DNA of 64,000 bases from Zobellella maritima. Lineage in GTDB: Bacteria > Pseudomonadota > Gammaproteobacteria > Enterobacterales > Aeromonadaceae. The stretch covers positions 1,300,602-1,364,601 of the forward strand of contig NZ_QCZE01000001.1 of NCBI RefSeq assembly GCF_003075035.1. The letters are read 5' to 3'. The position numbers were made by a program, and so were the translations under genes. Below the pieces are notes generated by a model. The model saw only the letters and a list, made by a program, of their open reading frames with translations, did no database searches and was not told the DNA's origin. Positions 17,695 through 26,302 of this stretch are shown one piece after another (within the stretch, counting starts at the first letter, position 1; each line of letters starts with the position of its first letter).

Positions 17695-17749
17695 GCCAGT
17701 CATCCACTAAAAAGCCGCAATCTCTGCGGCTTTTTAGTGGATGACTGGC
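17695..17749. terminator. 25-bp perfect palindromic terminator between fur and glnS
   Basis: Two 25-base arms (17695-17719 and 17725-17749) are exact reverse complements around a 5-base loop (atctc). The inner part, aaaaagccgca/tgcggcttttt, has the form of a bidirectional terminator; the outer 13 bp extend the stem well beyond the usual length. Confidence 0.85.
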
Positions 17750-17754
17750 AGCGC

Positions 17755-17780
17755 TAAAAAAGCCGCGACAGGCGCGGCTT
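17755..17780 (-). terminator. Terminator of glnS
   Basis: Stem agccgcg/cgcggct with loop acagg; on the minus strand it is followed by a run of six T. It lies 27 bases beyond the glnS stop. Confidence 0.8.
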
Positions 17781-17806
17781 GGCTTCAAGCTCGGTGACGG
17801 TCAGGC

Positions 17807-19468
17807 TCAGCCTTCTGCCTTACCCCAGGAATCGCGCAAGGCCACGGTCAGGTTGAACACCAGTCCATCGGACTTGCTGTCCCGACAGAAGTATCCTTCT
17901 CGCTCGAACTGATAGGCTCGCTCAGGATCTGCCCCCAGCAAGGATGGCTCCACTACCGCCTGGGCCAGCACCTGCAGGGATTGAGGGTTAAGCGCGGCCT
18001 CAAAGGACTCGGCTGCACCCGGATTGGGAACGCTGAACAGACGATCATAGAGGCGTATTGTCGCGGGCAAGCCTTCAGTTGCAGAAACCCAGTGAATGAC
18101 CCCTTTCACCTTGCGGCCATCGGCCGGGTCCTTGCCCAGGGTATCCGGATCATAACTGCAATAGATGGTGGTGATATTACCCAGCTGATCCTTTTCCACC
18201 CGTTCGGCCTTGATCACATAGGCATTACGCAACCTGACTTCCTTGCCCAACACCAAACGCTTGTACTTTTTATTGGCTTCTTCGCGGAAATCATCCTGGT
18301 CGATAAAGATTTCGCGGGTAAACGGCAACTCACGGCTGCCCATCTCCGGCTTGTTGGGATGATTCGGCGCCATCAATATTTCAGGCTCCCCTGCCGCCAT
18401 ATTTTCGATCACGACTCGTACCGGACGCAGCACCGCCATGGCACGGGGGGCATTTTCGTTGAGATCGTCACGAATACAGGCTTCGAGCATACCCATCTCG
18501 ACCGTATTGTCCTGCTTGGTCACGCCGATACGCCGACAAAACTCGCGGATGGACGCCGGCGTATAGCCGCGTCGACGCAGCCCGGAAATGGTCGGCATAC
18601 GGGGATCGTCCCAGCCGTCTACATGACCTTCAACCACCAGCTGGTTCAGCTTGCGTTTGGACATCACTGTGTATTCCAGGTTCAGCCGGGAGAACTCGTA
18701 CTGACGCGGATGACACTCAATGCTGATGTTGTCCAGCACCCAGTCATACAGCCGGCGGTTATCCTGGAATTCCAGGGTGCACAGGGAATGAGTGATCCCT
18801 TCGATGGCATCGGAGATACAGTGAGTGAAGTCATACATGGGATAGATGCACCACTTGTCACCGGTCTGGTGATGATGGGCAAAACGCACCCTGTAGATCA
18901 CCGGATCCCGCATCACCATAAAGGAGGAAGCCATATCGATTTTGGCACGCAGACAGGCCTCTCCCTCCTTGAATTCACCGGCACGCATGCGGGTAAACAG
19001 TTCAAGGTTTTCTTCCACGGATCTGTCCCGATAGGGGCTATTACGCCCGGGAGTGGTCAGGGTACCCCGGTATTCTCGGATTTGATCAGGTGTCAACTCA
19101 TCGACATAAGCCAAGCCTTTTTCAATCAATTCAACTGCATAGCCATACAAGCTATCGAAATAATTGGATGAATAACAGATATCCCCGCTCCAGGAGAAGC
19201 CCAGCCAGCTGACATCCTGCTTAATGGACTCGACGTACTCGACATCTTCCTTTTCCGGGTTGGTATCATCAAAGCGCAGGTTACACTGCCCCTGGTAATC
19301 CTGGGCAACACCAAAGTTCAGGCAGATGGATTTGGCGTGACCGATATGAAGGTAGCCATTAGGCTCTGGTGGAAAACGCGTATGCACCGACTGATGTTTA
19401 CCACTGGCCAAATCTTCGTCGATGATTTGGCGAATAAAATTGCTGGGACTGTGGTCCGCCTGACTCAT
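17807..19468 (-). CDS. glnS: Glutaminyl-tRNA synthetase
   Basis: 553 residues, the length of E. coli GlnS. Class I synthetase signatures are [15 protein letters not shown] near residues 33-47 (HIGH motif) and VMSKRKL (KMSKS motif) near 268-274. The C-terminal anticodon-binding beta-barrels are complete. It charges tRNA-Gln with glutamine in the cytoplasm. The gene is monocistronic, with its own terminator, and is convergent with fur. Confidence 0.96.
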   Translation of the reverse strand: MSQADHSPSNFIRQIIDEDLASGKHQSVHTRFPPEPNGYLHIGHAKSICLNFGVAQDYQGQCNLRFDDTNPEKEDVEYVESIKQDVSWLGFSWSGDICYSSNYFDSLYGYAVELIEKGLAYVDELTPDQIREYRGTLTTPGRNSPYRDRSVEENLELFTRMRAGEFKEGEACLRAKIDMASSFMVMRDPVIYRVRFAHHHQTGDKWCIYPMYDFTHCISDAIEGITHSLCTLEFQDNRRLYDWVLDNISIECHPRQYEFSRLNLEYTVMSKRKLNQLVVEGHVDGWDDPRMPTISGLRRRGYTPASIREFCRRIGVTKQDNTVEMGMLEACIRDDLNENAPRAMAVLRPVRVVIENMAAGEPEILMAPNHPNKPEMGSRELPFTREIFIDQDDFREEANKKYKRLVLGKEVRLRNAYVIKAERVEKDQLGNITTIYCSYDPDTLGKDPADGRKVKGVIHWVSATEGLPATIRLYDRLFSVPNPGAAESFEAALNPQSLQVLAQAVVEPSLLGADPERAYQFEREGYFCRDSKSDGLVFNLTVALRDSWGKAEG

Positions 19469-19574
19469 TCATACACCTCGGGGATGACTTAATTCAAACG
19501 CTCATGATCCATGATCTGCGTCCGGGGCTCAATAGCCGAACACGGAATATCGCCCCCCGGGTGACAAAGCGCCT

Positions 19575-19598
19575 AAAAAAACCGCCCGCAAGGGCGGT
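19575..19598 (-). terminator. Terminator of the pha operon
   Basis: Stem accgccc/gggcggt with loop gcaa; the minus strand continues with seven T. It follows phaC by about 20 bases. Confidence 0.85.
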
Positions 19599-19618
19599 GA
19601 CCCGGGTCCCAGCAATCG

Positions 19619-21403
19619 TTATTCTTCGATCGGCAGCGTCTGCTGCACGTAACGACCGGGTGCGGCCATCAAGGCCGGGTATTCCTCGCTGCCCACTTCA
19701 CGGGCTGCGACCTGCTGATCTCCCAGATAAGGGGTCGCCCACTGCTGCCAATGGGGCCACCAGGAACCGGCGGCACGAGTGGCACCGGCCAGCCAGGACT
19801 CGGCATCCTCGAAACGCTGATCCGATGTCCAGTACCCGTATTTGTTCTTGCCCGGTGGATTAACCACACCGGCGACATGTCCGGATTCACCCAACACCAG
19901 GGTGCTCTCCCCTCCCAGCAAGCCGGCGCCTTTGAAGGTCGCATCCCACAGGGCAATGTGATCATCCTTGGTGGACAGGAAGAAGCTGGGGGTCTTCACC
20001 TTGGCCAGATCCAGGCCGAAGTTGCCCACCCTCACTTCACCGCCACGGCTCAGGCTGTTGTTTAGGTACAGCTCGCGCAACAGGAAGCGGGCACAGGCAG
20101 CACTCAGGTTGGTACTGTCACTGTTCCAGTAGAGGATATCGAAATCGGAGGGCTCTTCACCCTTCAGGTAGTTGTCGATATAGTAATTCCAGTACAGGCT
20201 GTTTTCCCGTAACAGGCTGAACGTCACCGCCATCTGGCGTCCATCGAAAAAGCCTTCGGCATCGTTCATCAGTTCCATGGCCCTAATCACGGGATCATTG
20301 ATAAAGACACCGATTTCCCCCGGCTGGGTAAAATCCAGCAAGGTGGTCAGGAAAGTCGCACTTTTCACCCGCGGCTTCATCCGGCGGGCGGCATATAGGG
20401 CCATGGTCGAGGCCAACAAGGTACCGCCGATACAGTAGCCGATAGCATTGACTTCTTTTTCGCTGGTGATCTGTTCTATCACCCGGATGGCTTCCATGGT
20501 GCCGCTATGGATTAGGTCCTGAAAGCCGATATCGGCCTGCCCTTTGCCCGGGTTGCGCCAGGACATCAGGAAGACCGTATGTCCCTGATCTCTCAGCCAG
20601 CGCACCAGGGAATTCTGCTCTTTCAGGTCCAGAATATAAAATTTATTGATGAAAGGCGGAATAATCAGCAACGGGGTCTGGAAAACAGACTCGGTGCTGG
20701 CCTTATACTGGATTAGTTCAAAGATATCGTTTCTGAACACCACTTCGCCCGGGGTGGTCGCCAGGTCCTCGCCGAGGACAAAGGCCGAGCGCTTGGTCAT
20801 GCGTATCTTCAACAACTCCCCGCTGGCAGCCAGATCTTCCTGGAACAGCTGCACGCCTTTAACCAGGTTCGCTCCTTTCTCTTCCAGGGTGCGCTGCAGC
20901 ACCTCGGGATTGCTCCAGATAAAGTTGGTCGGCGAAAGCGCATTGATGGTCTGACGAAAGAAAAAAGCCAGACGTTGACGCACCGGCTCGGACAAACCCT
21001 CGATGGCATCCAGAGTCTTCATCAATGATTTGGCAAAATGCAGATAGGACTGACGCAAGAAGTCAAAATTGGGCTCGTCTTTCCAGGCCTTGTACTGGAA
21101 ACGGCGATCTCCTGGCGGATCTTCAACGATGCTGGTGCTGTCCAGGCCCATGCTTTTGCCAAAGGCATTCTGGCAAATAGCCAGCTGTCCCTGCCACCAC
21201 TGCATCTGCACGTCAAATAAATGCGCCGGGTTTGAAGCCACGGACTCATAAAAAGCGGCAAGATCCTGAGAATTCAATTCCGATAAAGCCTGAGTAACCG
21301 GATTATCACCCAGCCGCTCCCGCTGCATCTCAGACCACATCTGCTCGTTCCACTGGAAAAAATGGCGAATGGGATCTGCACCCTGGTTACTGTTCTGTTC
21401 CAT
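19619..21403 (-). CDS. phaC: Class I poly(R)-hydroxyalkanoate synthase
   Basis: 594 residues, typical of class I PhaC (about 590). The N-terminal domain (about 1-200) precedes an alpha/beta-hydrolase core. The lipase-like box GYCIGG holds the nucleophile Cys324; the catalytic Asp is in STKDDHIAL and the His in GESGHVAGV. It polymerises (R)-3-hydroxybutyryl-CoA into polyhydroxybutyrate on granule surfaces. The start has GGGAGG four bases upstream. Last gene of the minus-strand operon phaB-phaA-phaP-phaC; a GC hairpin without T run separates it from phaP. Confidence 0.95.
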   Translation of the reverse strand: MEQNSNQGADPIRHFFQWNEQMWSEMQRERLGDNPVTQALSELNSQDLAAFYESVASNPAHLFDVQMQWWQGQLAICQNAFGKSMGLDSTSIVEDPPGDRRFQYKAWKDEPNFDFLRQSYLHFAKSLMKTLDAIEGLSEPVRQRLAFFFRQTINALSPTNFIWSNPEVLQRTLEEKGANLVKGVQLFQEDLAASGELLKIRMTKRSAFVLGEDLATTPGEVVFRNDIFELIQYKASTESVFQTPLLIIPPFINKFYILDLKEQNSLVRWLRDQGHTVFLMSWRNPGKGQADIGFQDLIHSGTMEAIRVIEQITSEKEVNAIGYCIGGTLLASTMALYAARRMKPRVKSATFLTTLLDFTQPGEIGVFINDPVIRAMELMNDAEGFFDGRQMAVTFSLLRENSLYWNYYIDNYLKGEEPSDFDILYWNSDSTNLSAACARFLLRELYLNNSLSRGGEVRVGNFGLDLAKVKTPSFFLSTKDDHIALWDATFKGAGLLGGESTLVLGESGHVAGVVNPPGKNKYGYWTSDQRFEDAESWLAGATRAAGSWWPHWQQWATPYLGDQQVAAREVGSEEYPALMAAPGRYVQQTLPIEE

Positions 21404-21426
21404 TGTTCCTCCCTGATATTGATATG

Positions 21427-21445
21427 GCCCCCCAGGAAGGGGGGC
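21427..21445 (-). promoter_or_regulatory. Intercistronic hairpin between phaP and phaC
   Basis: Stem gcccccc/ggggggc (seven perfect G-C pairs) around a 5-base loop lies 18 bases after the phaP stop and ahead of the phaC ribosome site. It lacks a T run, so partial termination or protection of the phaP mRNA 3' end is more likely than full stop. Confidence 0.6.
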
Positions 21446-21462
21446 AATGTAATGACAGGACG

Positions 21463-21798
21463 TTATTTTTTCTGGGATTCTGCAACCAGGGCTTCGACGC
21501 CGGCTTTAAACTCCTGTGCCAATTCAGCCACTTTTTTACCGTCTTCAATCATTTGCTGGCTTATCCTGGTCATGGTTTCCAATTGCTTGGAGCTGCTGGC
21601 CATCAGCGACTGCACATCTTTAACCTGGGCGCTGACTTGCAGCTGGGACAAGCCGATTTCGGCATACTGGCGTGCCGCATCCAACTGCAGGTTGGTCAGG
21701 TCGGTAAAGTTCTTGGTGACCAGCTGGTTGAATTTCACCACGGGGCCAAAGGCTTTTTCAGACTGATCGTTAAAGGTTTTAAACATATCGGTATACAT
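21463..21798 (-). CDS. phaP: Phasin (granule-associated protein)
   Basis: 111 residues from the ATG at 21798, which has AGGAG six bases upstream; an in-frame TTG two codons earlier overlaps the spacer. The protein is amphipathic, helical and Gln/Ala/Lys-rich (MYTDMFKTFNDQSEKAFGP, then heptad-like helices), as in the phasin_2 family of Vibrio and Aeromonas. Phasins coat polyhydroxybutyrate granules and control their size and number. It is between phaA and phaC. The 222-base gap to phaA may hold a separate promoter. Confidence 0.88.
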   Translation of the reverse strand: MYTDMFKTFNDQSEKAFGPVVKFNQLVTKNFTDLTNLQLDAARQYAEIGLSQLQVSAQVKDVQSLMASSSKQLETMTRISQQMIEDGKKVAELAQEFKAGVEALVAESQKK

Positions 21799-22020
21799 TG
21801 CCAACTCCTGGTATTAAAAATAGACCCTACCCATGACCCCCATTCCGGGGATATATTTCTGGATAGAAGGCGACGCTACATTCCTTAGAGGCTCCACTGT
21901 TCGCCATGGCTGAAAGATGCCCTAACAACAGCGTTATTAGCGGCCCTCATAAGGAGAGCCGGTATACGGAACCAAATATTCAGGTTTTTAGCGACATTCA
22001 TATCATTGATTTACAATCGG

Positions 22021-23229
22021 TTACACTTTCTTAAGAATAACCGCGGTACCCATGCCCCCACCGACACAGAGTGAGGCCAGACCCAGGCCGGCACCGCTGC
22101 GCTGCAGTTCATACAGCAGGGTAACCAGGATACGGTTGCCGGACGCCCCCAGGGGGTGGCCCAGGGCAATAGCGCCGCCGTTCACGTTGGTCTTCTCCAG
22201 CAGAGCCGGCTGGGAAATATCGTGCTGGGCGGACAGCTGGCTGACCACACCCAGTGCCTGGCCGGCAAAGGCCTCATTCAGTTCCAGACGCTCAATGTCG
22301 GCCAGTTTCAGGTTGCCGCGGGTCAGGGCCTGCTCAATGGCGGGAACCGGACCCAGCCCCATGACTTCGGGCGCCACGCCACCCTGGCCATAGGCGGCCA
22401 CTTCGGCCAGCGGCGTCAGTCCCAGACGCTCTACGGCAGATTTGCTGGCAAGGATGATGGCGCTGCCGCCATCGTTGATGCCAGAGGCATTACCGGCGGT
22501 CACGGAACCATCGGCCTTGAATGCCGGACGTAGCTTGCCCAGGGTCTCGGTGGTGGTACCGGCCTTGGGATATTCATCGGTATCTACCACAACCGTTTCT
22601 TTGCGGCCTTTCACTTCAACCGGCACGATTTCGGCCTTGAAATAACCGGCCTCAATGGCTGCCACGGCCTTCGTCTGACTGGCCACAGCCAGGGCATCCT
22701 GGTCGGCACGGGTAATGCCTTCCTGTGCAACCACGTTCTCGGCGGTCACGCCCATATGATATTTGTTAAAGACATCGGTCAGACCATCGCTGATCAGCAG
22801 ATCAGCCAGGGTCATATCACCCATCTTGTTGCCGTTACGCAGGTCACCCTTGGCAACAAACGGAATTTGCGACATGTTTTCACAACCGGCAGCAACCACT
22901 ATCTCCGCATCACCGGCCTTGATATGGGCACAGGCGTCCATCAGGGTTTTCATGCCGCTGCCACAAACCATGTTCAGGCTGTAGGCGGGCACACCCACGG
23001 GAATACCGGCGGCCAGCGCGGCCTGACGGCCCACGCCCATGCCTTGGCCGGCCCCGACCACATTACCGACGATCACTTCATTGACCAGCTCGGGGGACAA
23101 ATTGGCCTGCTCCAGGGCGCCTTTGATGGCAACACCGGCCAGCTGGGCGGCAGGAACGGATTTCAGGGCGCCGCAAAAGCTGCCGATAGGAGTACGTTTG
23201 GCTGCAACAATATAAACAGGTTCAGACAT
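22021..23229 (-). CDS. phaA: Acetyl-CoA acetyltransferase (beta-ketothiolase)
   Basis: 402 residues. Thiolase signatures are complete: the acyl-accepting Cys89 in NMVCGSGMKT, the His in ALGHPLGASG and the second Cys in SLCVGGGMG. It condenses two acetyl-CoA to acetoacetyl-CoA, the first step of polyhydroxybutyrate synthesis. Located 59 bases after phaB and 222 bases before phaP in the same direction, which supports the biosynthetic role over a degradative one. Confidence 0.94.
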   Translation of the reverse strand: MSEPVYIVAAKRTPIGSFCGALKSVPAAQLAGVAIKGALEQANLSPELVNEVIVGNVVGAGQGMGVGRQAALAAGIPVGVPAYSLNMVCGSGMKTLMDACAHIKAGDAEIVVAAGCENMSQIPFVAKGDLRNGNKMGDMTLADLLISDGLTDVFNKYHMGVTAENVVAQEGITRADQDALAVASQTKAVAAIEAGYFKAEIVPVEVKGRKETVVVDTDEYPKAGTTTETLGKLRPAFKADGSVTAGNASGINDGGSAIILASKSAVERLGLTPLAEVAAYGQGGVAPEVMGLGPVPAIEQALTRGNLKLADIERLELNEAFAGQALGVVSQLSAQHDISQPALLEKTNVNGGAIALGHPLGASGNRILVTLLYELQRSGAGLGLASLCVGGGMGTAVILKKV

Positions 23230-23288
23230 GGGTTATGCTCACTCTTATTTAATTAGGAATAAAAAGTCGATCGCGAGGGTCCATACCC

Positions 23289-24035
23289 TTATTGCATATA
23301 CAGGCCGCCGTTGACAGACAGGGTTTCACCTGTGACATAACCGCCGTGTTCACCGGCCAGGTACAATACCGCACCGGCAACTTCTTCTGTGGTGGCAAGA
23401 CGTTTGAGGGGAATGGTGGCCTTGATTGAGTCAAGTACATCTTCACGGATCGCCGTCACCATGGGCGTCGCGGTATACCCCGGCGCGACGGCATTGACAC
23501 ACACGCCAAAGCGGGCGCCTTCGGCGGCCAGCGCCTTGGTAAAACCAATCATGCCTGCTTTGGCGGCAGAATAGTTGACCTGGCCGAACTGCCCTTTCAG
23601 ACCATTGACCGAGGAGATGTTAATAATACGACCGCCGCCCTGTTCACACATGGCGTTGAAAACCGGCTGACTGACACTGAACAGGCTGTCCAGGTTGGTG
23701 GACATAACATCGCGCCATTGCTCGAGTGTCATTTTCTTGAAAACGGAATCACGGGTAATACCGGCGTTATTAACCAGTACATCGATTCGCCCTTCAGCTT
23801 TGAGTAATTCACCCAGTGCCTGGCTGACGCCTTCATGATCCGCAACATCCAGGGCTAACAGTTTGATATCTTGATCAGCGAGGTTTTGTTCCTGCAGCCA
23901 GGCCTGTGCCTGCTCCGCCTTTCCGGGTCTATGGGTAGCAACCACTCTAAATCCATTATTAGCTAACTGACGACATATTTCGGTACCAATACCTCCGGCA
24001 GCGCCGGTTACTAATGCAATTTTCTTTTGTGTCAT
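23289..24035 (-). CDS. phaB: Acetoacetyl-CoA reductase (NADPH-dependent)
   Basis: 248 residues from the ATG at 24035 (AAGGAG eight bases upstream). SDR fold with VTGAAGGIG near the N-terminus, NNAG, a catalytic Ser in NISSVNG and YSAAK as YxxxK. It reduces acetoacetyl-CoA to (R)-3-hydroxybutyryl-CoA, the substrate of PhaC. First gene of the operon phaB-phaA-phaP-phaC; the order matches Vibrio-type pha loci. The AT-rich region upstream presumably holds the operon promoter. Confidence 0.94.
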   Translation of the reverse strand: MTQKKIALVTGAAGGIGTEICRQLANNGFRVVATHRPGKAEQAQAWLQEQNLADQDIKLLALDVADHEGVSQALGELLKAEGRIDVLVNNAGITRDSVFKKMTLEQWRDVMSTNLDSLFSVSQPVFNAMCEQGGGRIINISSVNGLKGQFGQVNYSAAKAGMIGFTKALAAEGARFGVCVNAVAPGYTATPMVTAIREDVLDSIKATIPLKRLATTEEVAGAVLYLAGEHGGYVTGETLSVNGGLYMQ

Positions 24036-24674
24036 CAAATTCACTCCTTTGCTCTCTCGACTGTATACCAGACTGTATCAATAGTTGTTAGATATTGAAT
24101 GTGCAGCACATATAGCATGGTTCAATACTGCAACTATTTCTGACAAGCTTGTCAGAAAAATAATTAACCTTGGTGATAACCACTATAAGCTTATTTATAT
24201 GACAATGTCATGAACCATATACAATATAGTTTGTTAAAATCTTGTAAAAACAGGGGTTTATATCACATCATCAGCAGATTATATGGAGGGTAGCCTATTG
24301 GCCAGCTAGCAGAGTGAAATATTATTCTGGAAGGAGTCAAAAAAATAGCTTCCATGCTCAGTTAAACTGTTTTTTATACTAACAGCCACAATAAAAATAT
24401 AAAAAATACGCGCCATGGTGCAGATATTACCTATTACCTTGCCGTCAACGGAAAGCACCTGTTCGACGAGAATATGGCAAACAGATGATAACGTGAAATA
24501 AATAACTGCTTTTTATTATACTGCCGAGATCAGAACCGAACGCGACTCGCCATGCTCCTCCCTGGTAGCTCCATTGCTCCCCCTCCTCCAAGGGGGCCCG
24601 GGCATGTCCGTGTGCCTTGCCCGGTCGATGCAGTATGTAGAGACCCTCTCTTATAACCAGTCTCGAGCAGCTAT
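24036..24674. other. AT-rich pha upstream region and flank of the IS110 remnant
   Basis: Bases 24036-24440 are clearly AT-richer than the neighbouring genes and lie directly upstream of phaB, so they probably contain the pha promoter and operators; no single -35/-10 pair stands out. Bases 24530-24674 contain G- and C-rich inverted segments (gggggcccgggcatg near 24593) next to the stop of the broken IS110 transposase and may be the end of that element. No gene is seen. Confidence 0.5.
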
Positions 24675-25600
24675 TTATATCGATATTTGAGGCCGATATT
24701 GCTGCTGGTGATTGACGACACCGTAACAAATCTGCTCCCCATTGCGCATCGCTGCGCCCAGCGCCTGCATCTTGTTTTTTCCTTTGGTCAGCAAGCGCTT
24801 CTTTTGCTGTCTTAGGTCCGGATTGTAGATACTGGCTGACACCGTCTCCATGCACATAACTGATACAAATACCGCACCATGCCGAGACCGAAGTCAGGAT
24901 TCGATAAGCAGCCCCTCCGCGCCAGGGGGGAGCATGCTCGCCGTGACAAGGTGTTTCAACCCAACCGAACATCCAGTGAAGGTTCCCAGTGGGTTGAAAC
25001 AATCGCGCGTCATGTCCTCACGGTGGATCTGCGTTTGAGCCTGATGTCTGTAGCACCATTAGGAACTGTTATTTACCGCTTTGCCCTGATCCTCGCCGGC
25101 CTTGTCTTGCTCAGTTTGGTATGTCCTTTGTATTTGCCTGACTCGACCAGTCTGGAGATTAGACCAAGATAGGCGGACACCTGCTTAGCGCTGTTGTCGT
25201 CTCTGCCGGGAAACAGACAAGTCATTTCCCGGGATACCACAGGACCAACGCCCTTGATGCCGATGCGAGTTTGACGGTGCTTGCGCAGACGGGGGGGCTA
25301 TCTATGTGCTCGTCGTTCTCCTGCTCCAGCGCGACGATTTTCCACTGCAGCGTAACCAACATGTCGTGGATGGATTTCCACACCCTGGCCGATGTCGCTA
25401 CTTGCTCGCACGCCTCCTGGCGGTTCAGCTCACGCTGATGGTCTTTCTCCAGGGCATCCAGATGGCGCAGCAAGACCTTGAGATGGCCAGCTTCGGGAGG
25501 CTCAGGCTGCCAGAGCGTGAGTTGCCGGCATTCAACGGAGTCATGCCGTAATGGGCCAGCATCACAGCGACGAATATCAACACTTTTCGTTCGCCGCGGT
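24675..25600 (-). pseudogene. Degraded IS110-family transposase, interrupted by a repeat
   Basis: Read on the minus strand in three frames, successive segments match the order of an IS110-type transposase: VMLAHYGM (end of the DEDD domain, about 25550), LWQPEPPEAGHLKVLLRHLD with the NRQEA coiled region (25300-25520), IGIKGVGPVVSREMTCLF then SAKQVSAYLGLISRLVESGK (25130-25270), LSKTRPARIRAK (to about 25080), and after a gap YNPDL, GKNKMQALGAAMR and QICYGVVNHQ (24675-24857). The N-terminal part is missing. There are at least two frameshifts, near 25525 and in a C run near 25285. About 220 bases are inserted at 24858-25078. It is not functional. Confidence 0.8.
24858..25078 (-). repeat. Dispersed repeat family 1, copy A (inside IS110 remnant)
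   Basis: About 160 bases (24918-25078) match the copy at 62838-62990 in inverted orientation, including aacatccagtga, gcctgat and tctgtagcac. A perfect 11-bp stem tgtttcaaccc/gggttgaaaca encloses a smaller hairpin. Together with about 60 bases of unmatched sequence it separates two parts of the IS110 transposase that should be contiguous. Confidence 0.75.
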
Positions 25601-25783
25601 CCAATAGCGTGGCAATCCCCCCTCTAGCCCCTGTGTAAATTACAGATGGAAGAGAAGGGGACGACACACAGGTAATGGTAACAACCCGTAGCAAAAAACC
25701 GGGCTGGTTGCTGCAGAAATCGACCGAGCCTGCACATTCTTGCAGCAAACAGACTGATTTGCCAAGGAAAGCCGGTTTCGGTG

Positions 25784-25812
25784 TTGACAGCCCCAGGGGC
25801 AGACATTAACAT
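25784..25812 (+). promoter_or_regulatory. Promoter of the tRNA-Asn array
   Basis: TTGACA at 25784-25789, a 17-base spacer and TAACAT at 25807-25812, followed by a GC-rich discriminator (gcgcctcg) typical of stringently controlled stable-RNA promoters. It ends 26 bases before the first tRNA-Asn. Confidence 0.7.
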
Positions 25813-25838
25813 GCGCCTCGCATTCAAGGGATGCCTCT

Positions 25839-25914
25839 TCCCCCTTAGTTCAGTCGGTAGAACGGCGGACTGTTAATCCGTATGTCGCTGGTTCAAGTCC
25901 AGCAGGGGGAGCCA
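25839..25914 (+). tRNA. asnT: tRNA-Asn (GUU), copy 1
   Basis: 76 bases with acceptor TCCCCCT, D loop TTCAGTCGGTAGA, anticodon loop CTGTTAA with anticodon GUU, T arm GGTTCAAGTCC and encoded GCCA. Nearly the same as E. coli tRNA-Asn. Confidence 0.97.
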
Positions 25915-25942
25915 CTTTTCAGGTTAAAGAGTTACAAGTTGT

Positions 25943-26018
25943 TCCCCCTTAGTTCAGTCGGTAGAACGGCGGACTGTTAATCCGTATGTCGCTGGTTCAA
26001 GTCCAGCAGGGGGAGCCA
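25943..26018 (+). tRNA. asnT: tRNA-Asn (GUU), copy 2
   Basis: Identical over 76 bases to copy 1. It is 28 bases downstream of it, with the spacer ending gagttacaagttgt. Confidence 0.97.
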
Positions 26019-26047
26019 TTTTTCAGGTTTAAAGAGTTACAAGTTGT

Positions 26048-26123
26048 TCCCCCTTAGTTCAGTCGGTAGAACGGCGGACTGTTAATCCGTATGTCGCTGG
26101 TTCAAGTCCAGCAGGGGGAGCCA
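26048..26123 (+). tRNA. asnT: tRNA-Asn (GUU), copy 3
   Basis: Identical to the other two copies. The 29-base spacer before it differs from the first spacer by one inserted T and one substitution, showing recent tandem duplication of a unit of about 105 bases. Confidence 0.97.
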
Positions 26124-26302
26124 TCTCTCACACGATTTTAGTCACAAATCCCCTTACGCCTCACCGCTTTTTTATTCTATTCTTAATTCTGCCGGTTCTT
26201 TGCTATGTCATTTGAGTACTAGGATGATATTCTGCGTCCGTATTCTATTGTTAATTCAGCGACCTGCTCAGAGACACCACTTGAATACAAGGATGAATAT
26301 TT

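Noticed and set aside
17981..19171. Long open frame of about 396 codons antisense to glnS
   Set aside because: It lies entirely on the opposite strand of a fully conserved gene, has no ribosome site or family motif, and such frames are expected in GC-rich DNA. The same applies to frames antisense to nrdA, serC, gyrA, ppsA and the RND gene.
24940..24995. Sequence gtttcaaccc...gggttgaaac looks like a CRISPR repeat
   Set aside because: The two arms are one inverted repeat about 45 bases apart, not a direct repeat array; there are no spacers and no cas genes nearby.
24850..25172. Short open frames within repeat copy A, with a similar translated stretch in copy B
   Set aside because: The similarity follows from DNA homology of the repeat; the frames are broken differently in the two copies and are absent from copy C.
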